Assembly: GCA_050084985.1 (NCBI GenBank)
Contig: JBITNC010000001.1
Location: 37,324,001-37,388,000, forward strand
Reading direction: 5' to 3'
DNA length: 64,000 nt
Source: Nageia nagi
Lineage: Eukaryota > Pinophyta
This document shows positions 1 through 11,189 of this stretch, in pieces; position 1 is the first letter of the stretch; each line of letters opens with the position of its first letter. The translations under genes were made by a program, and so were the position numbers. The notes under the pieces were generated by a model. The model saw only the letters and a program-made list of their open reading frames with translations, made no database searches and had not been told where the DNA came from.

Positions 1-59
1 TGTTCTATATACCTAGAGTATGTCTAGTAATTTTTTTTCCCAATATAACCAATTGATGG

Positions 60-715
60 ATACATTTTTTATCAATGTTCATTTGAAAATTTTGTTGATC
101 GCTTTGATAGATCCATTTGGTTGTGGGTGGTATGGGGAGCTTTGATATTTTTGAATCATAAATTTATTAAGTAAATCATTAATAGTGTGATTGATGAAGT
201 GTTTTCTTTTCTCACTTACAATTTCCTTTAGACATCCAAATCTTGTAATTATATTTTCATATATAAACTTAGTCAATGTTAGTGTTGTACATTCTTTAAT
301 TACCTATGCTTCTACCTATTGAGTGAGATATTCCACCCCAGTAATAATATATATATACACTTATTTACATGTTGGGGGGGATATAGGATCGATGAAATAG
401 ATCACCCATTTTTCAAATAGTTACAAAGGTGGTACTAGTTGAACTGGGAACTCATTCCATGCTAATGGGAGATCATTTCTTTGACATATGTTGCAACTAT
501 TAGCATAAAAGTGGGTATCATGGTGGAGAGTGGGAGACCATATTCCAACTTGTAATACTTTATTACTTGTTAAGTCTCCACCAAAATGGCCTTCAACTAT
601 CCCATTATGTGCTTCCCTAAGGATATCATTGTATTCATGTGAAAGGGCTACATGCCGAATTACTTCGTCTATACTGATTTTATAGAGTTCACCCAATATA
701 AGGGTGTATGCCATT
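60..715 (-). pseudogene. Ty3/gypsy integrase remnant
   Basis: Read on the minus strand, 421-714 shows an integrase zinc-binding region: a histidine-containing EAHNGIVEGHFGGD block, then CNICQR as the Cys pair. 79-276 shows the end of the catalytic core, with a YHPQPNGS block and an N-K tail where the glutamate region is normally found. The integrase of such elements inserts the cDNA into the host chromosome. Frames change between the two pieces and stops occur, so the gene is dead. The C-terminal part and any 3' LTR would lie beyond the left edge. It continues the RNase H and RT remnants to the right, in the order expected for Ty3 (RT, RNase H, INT). Confidence 0.75.
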
Positions 716-779
716 GATTTAATGAGTATTTTATTAACATCATAAAGGTTTCTATTTCCTCTAATTTATATATAACTAC

Positions 780-1130
780 TTATACTTGGAATAAGTGAGC
801 TCTCAATGAGGTATTATTAATTTTTGAGGTTTCACTATTATCGATCCTTAATAACATGTCAAAGATCAAATTTAAGTTACCTAGTTTGATAACAACTTTG
901 AAAGTGAATTCTTTGAATAAGAACAATTGGTGATAAATTCTTCCTTTAATGACCAGTTTATTAAGGAGATATATTAAAGCCTCATGGTATTTGAAAAATA
1001 TGAATGTTGTTGCTAATAAATAATGATGAAATTTTTGAAGGGCATATACCATAGCTAGTGCTTCTTTCTCAATGAATGTATAATTCTTTTTTGCATCTAC
1101 ATTTTTTTACTAGAAAAATAAATTAGATGG
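780..1130 (-). pseudogene. Ty3/gypsy RNase H remnant
   Basis: The minus-strand translation gives MVYALQKFHHYLLA followed by a region resembling the H-x-A-L and D-x-L-S-R blocks of Ty3 RNase H (here YHEALIYLLNK and FDMLLRID). This domain normally removes the RNA template during reverse transcription. The D of the last block is kept, but surrounding residues are changed and the reading frame is short, so it is inactive. It sits directly between the RT remnant and the integrase zinc region, supporting one decayed pol. Confidence 0.65.
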
Positions 1131-1249
1131 TCGATATTACCTTGATTGAGATATACCAATACAACATCAATTGTTTTAATACTTCAATCTATGTGCATGT
1201 GAAATTCTTTAGTCCAGTCAAGGAATAATAGTATTGGGGCTTTGGATAA

Positions 1250-2040
1250 TTTGAGTTTCAATTGGTCAAAATTTTCTTAGCATTATTGTAATCAATAAAA
1301 TGATCATTTTTTCTTGGTTTGGTCATTGATAGGGGGGCTAAATATGCATAGTATTTTATGAACTTCCTATAGTAGCTCCTTGATCCTAAAAACCTTCCTA
1401 CTTCTTTTACTATATTCGATGGGGGTATGTTTACTACTACCATGATCTTTGTTCGGTCTACCATCAATTGTTCCTTACAAATAATATGTCCTAATAGAAC
1501 TTCATATAGTGTATCAAAGAAGCATTTTTTAAATTAAGTTATATCTGTAGTTGTTGACATCATTCAAATATTTTTTATCAATCCATATATTATCCAATCA
1601 TCTAGATATACTTCTAGAAAGTCATGAATAAAGTCTTTAAAGGTTTGGATCATGATTTGAAAAAATATTTCTAGTAAATTATTAAGCTCAAATGGCATAA
1701 TAATATACATGAATGATCCCCATTCAAGATGTGAATGCTATTTTTGGGCAATCCTCTTTGGCAATTTGGACTTGCTGATATCTAGAAAAACCATCAATGA
1801 AGGAGTATATGTCATTTCTAACAATAATTTCTAAGGTTTCTTCTATAAATGATTTGGAAAAAGGATCATATTTGTAGGCTTTATTAAGTTCCCAAAAGTC
1901 TACATATATTATTAGATCCATTATCTTTTTGTGTTGGATCACCATAGGGCTAATCCATTCAGTATTATCGATTGGTGATATGATGTCTACTTCAAGCATC
2001 TTGTCTAATGTTTCCTATACTTTGTTTTATAGTTTAGGTT
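1250..2040 (-). pseudogene. Ty3/gypsy reverse transcriptase remnant
   Basis: 1724-1999 on minus carries the N-terminal RT blocks: MLEVDIISPIDNTEWISP matches the usual 'L..G.I.PS.S.W.SP' block, followed by DFWELNKAYKYDPF and FIDGFSRYQQ, the palm region. 1258-1467 carries the thumb/connection block (GRFLGSRSYYRKFIKYYA). The catalytic Y-x-D-D segment falls between them and is interrupted by stops near 1560-1700. This is an old, inactive copy. It shares its minus orientation with the gag-like material at 2300-2970, but little room is left for a protease in between. Confidence 0.75.
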
Positions 2041-2299
2041 TAACTAATATGGTATTTTTTTTCATGGTTTACAATTGAGTTTTAATCTAATTTGCATGGT
2101 TCCGAATTCCCCATAGTTCCATCATATTTTATGAGAATAGGTCTTGATATTCGACTAGTATTTCAACAACGTTGTTTACCTCTTCTTCAATATAGTAGTC
2201 TCTTATTATGGTCCATTTTTGGTTCTGTATATGTAATAATATTTAATTTTATGTTTTTTATTTCTTCATCATATTTTGATTTCATTTGTTAATTTTGAT

Positions 2300-2970
2300 T
2301 ACTTCTCTTTCACCTTCCTCAACTTTGTATTTGAGATTTTCTAGTTTTTTTTTTCTAATTTCTCTAAGTTTGCTTATTTTAGTGTTTTAGCTACATTTTT
2401 TATCATTGGTAATGTATGTATAGTTATTGGTATTACTATAGGTTGTACTATTTTGAAATAGGTCACTCCCTATAATAGTAGGTTTGGTGAGTAGGAAATT
2501 TTTGATTTGTAGTAGATATTTATGGGCTGGGGTATGGTAATCATGAAATTTAAACATATGAATGAACATTGATTGTAGTGAATCCCAATAAATTATTCCT
2601 ATTTAGATCTCTTAATTTATGTACCAATGATAGGATAGTGCCTACTATCCAATTGAATATATGTACCCAAGTGTCAAGTTGTTGATTGATTGAATTTTTC
2701 CAAATTAATTTGCAAAATGTAATGTGCATTATGGGTTTTATATTGCCTAAATATTTATTAATAACATTGGTGATTGTATTTGGAGTTATAAAAAATAAGG
2801 ATATGTGATACATTACCTTATCCCATGATTTTAGATTTGGCCAATGTGTACCCCACCATCTTGCAGTAGTTTCAATGAAGGTATCTTTAAGTGTATGAAT
2901 TATATCTTCTTCATTAGGGTAGTTTCTGATTATGTCTTCTAAAAATTCATGGAGAGGAATCATTTTCATA
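2300..2970 (-). pseudogene. Ty3-like gag remnant (copy A)
   Basis: 2550-2969 on minus reads as a gag-like domain: FLEDIIRNYPNEEDIIHTL, then TARWWGTH, the 'A..WW' block common to plant Ty3 gag, and KSWDKVMYHIS with the usual W. 2387-2569 continues with a histidine-rich segment (FKFHDYHTPAHKYLLQIK) resembling the short zinc-binding part seen after gag in some plant Ty3 lineages. Frames are broken. It lies upstream of the RT remnant in the reading direction, as expected, but a normal protease is not seen between them. It may be a different insertion from the gag/PR at 3420-6250. Confidence 0.55.
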
Positions 2971-3419
2971 GTTTTATCAAAATTTTAAAATTTCTCATGA
3001 CATAACTCTTTTGAAACTTGAAAAACTTGATGTCCTAACTTCGTTTAGCATGCTTATTTTGAATGCAACTTATGATTCCCCAAATTCCACATCATGGAGA
3101 TGGTTTTGGAATCAGTATTTGAGGAACCACTATAGAAATTTATTTGACCATTATTTTTGGAATAAATTTACTCAAAAAATCCATTTGATTCTTTTCTTGT
3201 AGTAAAAGTGAATAGGTAATTTAAACCCATTGAATCGCTACCATTGTTTCTCCCATTATCACTACTTTGTTTTGGTGCTTCGATGTATGCACCCCTCATA
3301 CCCTTATTCAAAGGAATGTGTACTTCATAGTTGTCATTAGAAAGGACCAATTATTGGGTTTTACTATTAATAATATTATTATTTTCCACGAATAATTCCA
3401 TATCAAGTAAGATTATATA

Positions 3420-3720
3420 CTCTAAGTTTTCAATATTGACCATATCTATCATATCAAATGTAGCCAATAAAATTATTCCTAAAAAGGAAATCAGCATGTC
3501 TCTCAATAGTCCTAAGGACAAACTAAAGAGCCATTTGCTAGTGAAATATTATATTGTTTTGGTTCTAAGGGGGGACATCCTAATTATTTCCATGTTCTAG
3601 CAAGAAGAATATTTATATCAACTCTTAAATCTAGCATAACATTCTTTTCCAATTTATCATTCATTACCACTTCAATTAGTATAGGTTTATTTTTTAAAAT
3701 TTTCAATGTTTCACATACTC
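3420..3720 (-). pseudogene. Ty3-like aspartic protease remnant
   Basis: On minus the segment reads roughly as MLDLRVDINIL, followed some residues later by LGCP and a LANG-like block. This is the layout of the retroviral-type protease in plant Ty3 elements (D-x-G with hydrophobic flanks, then 'LG.P......L.MA.G'). The expected D-S/T-G is changed, so it would be inactive. It lies downstream of the gag block at 4200-6250 in the same orientation. The call rests on pattern only. Confidence 0.4.
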
Positions 3721-4199
3721 TTTTATCGATTTATTTCTTATTCCAATATTTGGATAGTTATGTTAGTTTTGTTATAGATCTTCCTGCTTAATAAGATCAT
3801 AGAATCATTTTAACAAAGTATTTTCTCCTTTGGTTAGTTGTTGAGAAGATGTTTGTGGTTGAGTCACTTGATAACCTTGTTTTTGAAATGTATAAATAAT
3901 TTCTTGGTTTTTTTAGATAATATCATGATGTTGTTTAGGATATGGATATTTTGATTCTATTATGATTTATTGTACTACTAGTTCAGTGAATCCCATTTTG
4001 TTTTCTCTTGATTGAGTTATTATACATGCAAAAGTTATATCTAGAGTAGTTTTTCCTCTTAATATTAGAGTTGTATGTATCAAGTTATCCTAAAGGTTTT
4101 TTTTTCTATGGAAGCTCTAGAATTAGAAGCAAATGATACTTGTTAGGTTGTTTTCATATTTGAATTATTGCTATTATCAATTTTTGACATTCTAGTTTG

Positions 4200-6250
4200 T
4201 ATATATCCTGGAATAGTTTAGGGAAGTTGATTAAGTGATGGTCATTCAACATTTAGCATAATTAACATCTCAAGAATGATTGAGGATGTGGATACTTGTA
4301 TTATTAGTGGGAAAAATTACCATAGTTAAAATATTACAATCGTCGACCTTCTCTACCACCCTAATATCCTCCTTGATATTTGTTCCCTCTACCATGACTG
4401 CTTCCATGATTATCATAATGATCATTAGGTGCATTGTATTATTCTCATGGTTATTGTTATTGAGAGAAGATGATGATAGGTATATATGTGACTCTTAACT
4501 CATCAATGAATGGTGTTGTATTTTGTTTGATGGCCTCAAATTTTGATGTTTAGTATTGTTGTGTTGCAAATGCCCATGGATTTCTTCATAAATATTCCTT
4601 AATATCATCTAATAAGTCCTTACCTTGAAATTTATGAGTCCAATGGTTCTAGGATCCATAGGTCCAACAACTTGTTTTTCCATCTATATCATAGTTCTAA
4701 ACATTGATCATTAGATAATATTTGGTATTGTGAATTTATGATATGTGATAATGTTGATAATATTCTTGGTAAAATTTTCTAAGTTTTGGACACTCATTAA
4801 CCATATGTCCCTCCTTAGTACAAAGTTTATACCAAATTTCTCTACATAGTGGAGGCATTGCAAAATTCCCTTGCATAGATAGTTTACTTATTTTCTCTAT
4901 CAGTTATATTAGTTGACTTGATAAATTATCATTAATGGTATTTACTCACCATGGTTGTGATTTGATTTTGACTATCACTTGTAGAGACTCAATGTACGTT
5001 GGGTATATTTTTTCCATAGCTCTTTTGAATTTTGATCATAGTTTAGAAAGAAACCATTCTACTTTATGTTTCTCTATCATCAATTTTTGTAATCTCATTT
5101 GAGTTTATTTAAACCTTTTATCATACTTTTATATTATTTCCTTGGGTTCCATGATCATTTCTTGTATTTTGCTTATGCTATCTAGTCGAGCTTCTGGGAA
5201 ATGATATTTGAATTTGAATATGCTTTAATTTTATCCCATTTCTTTATCATTTTTCCTTGGGTTATATTTTTGTTGAATTTTATAAATCATTACAATACCT
5301 CATCTCATAATGTAGCTATGAAATCAATTATAAATGCACCCTCATTTGTAACATATCGCATCCAATCATTTTCTAGTATAAATAATTATTCCTTTGTATC
5401 ATGGGCATCTTAATGAAAGATCAATAATTTTGTGGAAGCATCCATTTATTTTGGTTGGTATGGTTATTTTTGTTGTGGGTGAGTATTATTTTGTCATTAT
5501 ATATTTGGTTGAGGGTTTGGTATTGTTTGTAAATGATGTCAGTTGAAATTCCAAGGTTAATCTTTTTATAGTTGTATATCAAAATAATTTTCACTTGTAA
5601 CAATGAAGATATCTTTAAATGGTAGTTCTGATACTTCTTTTATAATTAGATTCAATTATTGTCCTTGAGTTTTGGACCTCTTAAAAGGATCAAAAAAACT
5701 TCTTAAGATTTTAAGGTCATCTAGTGGCACGAGGGGCATGGAGAAGTTATGGGAGAATAGGTATTATTCTTATCATGTTTTTTGATTTACTATATCTATA
5801 AGGTTCATGTTGTTATTTATTCTAGGGATAAAGGGTACTATAGCTCTCTCTATATTTTCAATGGTTACTTCATTTATTTGTTATTTGAAGGTTTCTATTA
5901 CTTCTATTATCAAACTGGGTAAAGTTGGATGTTTCATCTCTAACCCATCCTTGTGTGGTATTTGTTGATACTAAGTGATAAGAGATATAAGCAAAAATAA
6001 TATTCATAATTCAATGGTTATATCCCTCATTATTCTCCTAATTCTTTGAGAATTAGCATTAGTTACTTGATATAATGTCTCTCTTTTCTTATACTCATAG
6101 TGTTGGGGTATGGATTCGATGACATCAATTTCTTGGTGTCTACCATCAATTTCTATGGGTTTTTCTACCCTAGATATTGTTACTATATTCTCAACATCTC
6201 TATTTATGATCTCATTTGGTTGATTGATTATCATGTTATCCAATATATTA
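4200..6250 (-). pseudogene. Ty3-like gag remnant (copy B) with knuckle relic
   Basis: The minus strand reads as a gag-like protein broken by many stops. 5040-5400 has the segment around IQEMIMEPKEII, KYDKRFK and MEKIYPTY, matching the 'Q.P.E....Y..RF' part of plant gag. Near 4780-4850 there is CTKEGHMVNECPKL, a CCHC-type knuckle with partial spacing. 4300-4450 encodes a glycine/arginine-rich tail and another weak knuckle (YFNYGNFSH). 6004-6243 gives a short open piece likely to be the gag N-terminal part. The LTR and PBS at 7432-7810 lie just upstream in the same orientation, so this is probably the 5' half of one element. Confidence 0.5.
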
Positions 6251-7431
6251 TCAAATCGATTTGAAAGAATTTCTCATTTTGGAGTTTCAGGTGAGCTTAG
6301 AAATGGTCCAAATATTTTATCATCATATCATTTGCATGTTTCTCTACTACTATGAATCTTTCTATAGTACTATATCCCTCAGTGTTCACCATTATTTCCA
6401 ATGGTGGTATTTCATCATTCGATATTTCCTTGATGGTATCTTAATTTTCCACCAATTTAGGTTCCATCATATCCTCAATTATTCTTTATTCAATATGCCA
6501 CCCACTTTCCATGTAGTTATCTATCGATTCATGAACTTCTAATAGGTCATCTTCTGAATCTAGTCCTAACAATGAACTTAGCTCCCTATTCCTATCTATC
6601 TCCATTTGTAGTTTCTTCTTTTTTCTTTCCCTTCATTATTGATCTTGTAATTGGTTATTATATAATTTCCGTTAGTATGGTGGAATTGGTCATCTCATTT
6701 TTGTATGTTTCCTCTTTTGAATTTGGAGCTTTTCACTCGATCATATCCTCATTTTATAAGTTCTCGTATCAATCATCATGTCTTTCCCTATAATTTCTTT
6801 TTCCCTTGTACCCTTTCCTCTGTTCATACCAATTCTTAATTAATCCTCATTCCTACCATATTTCCTCCCTTCCCCCTGAGGCACCTTCTCCCTATAAGTA
6901 GGAGAGAATGTTTAGGGTAGCCCCTTTCTCAATCAGATATCATTTATAGATTTATGTAAGGTTTTCTAAAAATATTTTCCTAGGTACCCTAAATAATATT
7001 TATCTTCTTGCTTCCCACAACATGTAATCCTAAAGTGCAAACTCGATAGAATAGGTTTCCAAGGTATTATGTACCCACTCATCGATTTATTGTATCCAAT
7101 ACTGTGTTGATTTTTCTAGTTGTATAAAATTCTCTTTATCCCACCTTATTTCTAGAATAAGAATGTGTGTTTTAAATTCTTGTTTTTTGGTTATCCACTT
7201 TAGAAATATGTCAGGAAATTCACAAAAAAAGACTTCATAGCTTCCATCTCCATGAACAAATTCAATCGATTTTGTTATATTTTATCTTGTCTTTTGAGTA
7301 ATCCACTTCCTAAAGTTTTTCAATCCCTTGAAAACTAATTTTGTATTGATTTTTGTGAAGGAAGAAAAGGTATTCACTTATAACTATCACCCTACATTCC
7401 ACTCAACTACAAAATCCTTTATTTTGTAGAT

Positions 7432-7443
7432 GTCTTAATACCA
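7432..7443 (-). other. Degenerate primer-binding site
   Basis: On minus the 12 bases read TGGTATTAAGAC. The usual plant element site complementary to initiator Met-tRNA is TGGTATCAGAGC, so about 9 of 12 bases agree. It sits 7 bases inside the LTR at 7451-7810 and upstream of gag copy B, the expected place. Confidence 0.5.
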
Positions 7444-7450
7444 AAACTAT

Positions 7451-7810
7451 TGACCAATCGAATCCATCGATAGGGTTCTTATCTACAACTAAGAATCGAT
7501 GAGAAAATATAAAGAAATAATAAAAGAATAAGAGACAAGTAATTAATCCATAAAGAATGGGGGCAAACCTTTTATTAATAATGATTGATACAAGTTAATT
7601 ACAATGATATAGTTATTACACACTCAACTCTCACACACTCTGTATATCCTTGATTCTCTTATCAACCCATTCAATGGTTCATGGAGTCATGTGTTTTTAG
7701 TTGAAGTTGATGAAGTGGCTAACTAATAGTATTCAATTGCTAGCTATTGATCAAAATCTATTAATTTACATCATGAAATTATCTCCTACTAACATATATA
7801 CAACACAACA
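7451..7810 (-). repeat. LTR of decayed Ty3 element
   Basis: About 360 bp that on minus begins TGTTGTGTTG and ends with CA close to the PBS relic. This placement makes it the 5' LTR of the minus-strand Ty3 material covering the left end of the window. The partner LTR is not in the window, so ends and TSD cannot be confirmed. The block contains no open frame. Confidence 0.45.
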
Positions 7811-10800
7811 TCCTCTTGGGAACCATCTATTTTTTTATATTTTATTAAGTATTACAAATATGTTTTTTCCAACTTGATACTTTTGGATCATTTAGATAAT
7901 CTATATTTTGATAAATATTATAGTTTAGGTAATGAATGAGCCCACAACATGTTTCATTATTTTCGAGCACTTTAAATATTTTCACCATTTTGAGTTTTTT
8001 GAGCTAAGGGGTTGGAGGAGAGAGGTGCATTTAGATTATTTCATACCATACATATAGTTCACTTAACATAGTTTCATATCATATGGTGTACTTAAAGCAT
8101 TTCATATCATACATATGGTACACTTGACATAGTTTCATATATCATGTTTGTGCATATCTTGTGATCGCATTTGGTGTATTTACGAGACTAAAGACATGAG
8201 GAGAGATCAAACATGAGGTGACATGGTGAGACCAGAGGAGACATGGAATAAATTATTTTGCTTCATTTATGCATTTTTCTATAGGGAAAAATCATTTCAT
8301 GTCATTATGATATAATTGCAATTGCCTCATCATATTGCAATCTCTACATTTTTAAGCATACAGGTTGGTTATGTGGTAACAACATTAGAAATAATGATGA
8401 AGCATAATGATGATATATCTTTTCAAAGCTTGTAAATGTAGCTAGCCCTAACTTTTCTAATTCATGATATTTTATATAGGTTATCCAGGAGAAAAGATAT
8501 CCAACCTTTATATCTTGTTGTTCTTATTGTATAGATAAGTAATATAGCATATCATATATAATAATGTAGATATAATTATTAATAAATATAATAAATTAAC
8601 ATTTTTTCTATATCAATATCATAATTATCATAGTGATTTTTCATAAGTTAATTTTTATAATCATGTCATTATTGTTTATAAATTACAAGTGCAAAGAGAG
8701 CACCAAGTATGTCATTTGTTAAAACTTGAAATGCTCAGTAACTTAGTACCCTATGAATCATTATACATGCATTTTTGACCTTCTTATCCATGTAGGCTAT
8801 CTTGATGAAGTTTTAAGCATTACATATAGTGCACTTGGTTCATTTCATATCATATGTTATACTTAGATAATTGACATAGCATTTAAATTTTTGGGTTGAA
8901 TAGTTGTTAAGTATTACAAGCATGTTTTTGCCAACTTACCACTTTTGGAAGGGTTTTGATACTTTCTTAAAGTATAGTGTTTCAATATGGGTGTAATATG
9001 ATAATAATTAGTCATCATATTGAAGAGTTTAAGGGCATATTTATTTTAGCTATGAATTATGTATCCTTCAATAATTGCATTCCATGAGATTATCTAGGAA
9101 CTTAGGCAGTATGTTGCTTTCCTCCTCAAAGTCAATTTTACACCTAAAAATTACATTTTCTTAAAAGTCTCTATAGCATTTCATTTTATGCATATCTTGA
9201 AATCTTGGGATTAATCATTATATAGGCATTGTTGATCTTCTTAATCATATAGAATATCTTGAGGGAGCTTTGAATTTCAATTTCTATAATGATTGCATGA
9301 TACACACAAAAAAGGTATTCTAAAAATTGAATTTCCATAGACATATGAAATAATTTTCAAGCCTTATTTATTATTTCATATTTTGTATACATGCCTACCA
9401 AGGCAGTCACTAGCATAATATGCATGATGTAAATACAGTTTCATATTCTATAATGATTGTAGGATTCATGGGATTTCTAAAAGAATGTGGAAAAATTCAA
9501 AGCACTAATTGTCCCTAAGTTCCAAAATACCCACAAACCCTAAATTGGTTGTGTGGATGTGTCACATGAAAACAATGGAATATGTTGTAGACTTCTTCAT
9601 TGCATGGCATGTATTAAATTTTTTTTACAAATAAATTATGACATGTGATATGGGATTATTTAAATACACCATATGAAGTGATATGAAATTATTTAAATAC
9701 ACCAAATGCCCCTGTCCTCTTCAATCCCTCATCTCAAAAACTCAAAATGATAAAAATATGCCAAGTGCCTACCTAAGCTCCCTGTGTGTGCCTTTTTTTA
9801 ATTTATTTTTTGGTTTTCATTATATGATGTGAAATGAAATTATTTAAATACATATGATCCAAAAATTATCTTGGAGAAGCAAAGCAACTATTCAACATGT
9901 GATATGAAATTATTTAAATACACCTTATGATCCAAAAAATGGCTTGAAGAAAGAAACTAATTGTTCAACATGTGATATGAAATGAAATACACCATATGAT
10001 CCAAAAATTTTAAATGAAGAATATATTCCAAGAGGACACCTAAGTTTTAAAAAACATGCTTGTAATACATAGTCAAACATAAAAAAAATAATATGTGGTT
10101 CCCAAGTGGTTCATCATATCATAGTTTAAGGGCATCTTTGCTATAGCCATCAATTGCATTTCCTCCAACCAATGTAGTCCATGAGACTGTGTTTGCATCA
10201 TGCATCATCCACATTTTGCATTTATTTTAAAAAGTGCTACTTTGGTGTGTGGATGTGTCTACTTGGTGTTTATAAATTGAAATGTTCTGATAGTAGTACT
10301 GTAGAGCATATTTGAATCATTTGAGAAATAATACTTTACCATAATTATGGTATTATTGATCATTTGAGCATAATTATATAGCATATTTGAATCTGATTGA
10401 GCTTCTTCAAAAACTTATCTTTGAATCATCCATATTGTTGAATAATTATCAAATCAAGCCTTGCATCATATGTTTGTATCTTGCAATCATTACATACAAT
10501 AGAACTATATTTGCATCATGCATCTTATCAAACAATTCTCAAGCCTTGCATCATGCATTTACTTAAAAGTCCACAATTTACTATCATATGGTGGATTTGG
10601 ATCATTTCATATCATATGTTTGAAGCATATAGGTTGGTTGTGTTATAACATAATAGTGATATACGTATTGAGAGCTTCTAATTCATGATGTTTTAGACAG
10701 GTTATCCTAGGGGAAAGATATATTATTTTATAGGTAAGATAACATAACTTTTAAACTTTTGGGTTGAATAGTTGCAAAGTATTACATATATAATAATATA

Positions 10801-11180
10801 TACATATATATTAATGATGATTAGTCAATTCCATTGGGCCATACTTTGGGTGTCCAAGGCCAACATCATAATTGGGCTCACTATGATCGAGCTTGGATTG
10901 CTCCAAGGCTAGCATCATAATTGGAAGAATGCTTCCAAGCTACACTCTACTTTTTAAAAAATATGACAACTATGCAGTAGTTTTTAACCATTGCCTATAC
11001 CCATAAAGCAATGGTTTAAACCACCACCTTAAAAAAAAAGAGAGAGGTTCAAGGGTGGTTATAGCCAATTGCATTGGTAAATATAGTAGCGATTATAAAC
11101 CACCACTATATGACATTAGAAGGTAGTTTCAGATGGCATATGCTGATGATTTTTAGCTAGCACTATAGAGAGGGTATTTT
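7811..11180. repeat. Non-coding repeat block with inverted and direct copies
   Basis: No coding sequence was recognised. 7815-7826 (CTTGGGAACCAT) reappears inverted at 10092-10105, and the following bases (TATTACAA.CATGTTTTTT..AACTT) also match inverted at 10030-10085. A third copy lies in direct orientation near 8915-8960. Words such as 'gtgatatgaaattatttaaatacacc' recur in short variants at 9640-9990 and inverted near 8030-8130. Another diverged direct pair is 8361-8510 and 10630-10730. 10850-11160 holds short inverted pieces around CCATTGCC and AAACCACCAC. It may be one or more fold-back or non-autonomous DNA elements; the family was not recognised. Confidence 0.4.
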
Positions 11181-11189
11181 TGGTGGTAG

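Noticed and set aside
7811-10125. CRISPR-like array because of recurring short words
   Set aside because: Spacing is irregular, copies are diverged and occur in both orientations, and the DNA is plant nuclear.
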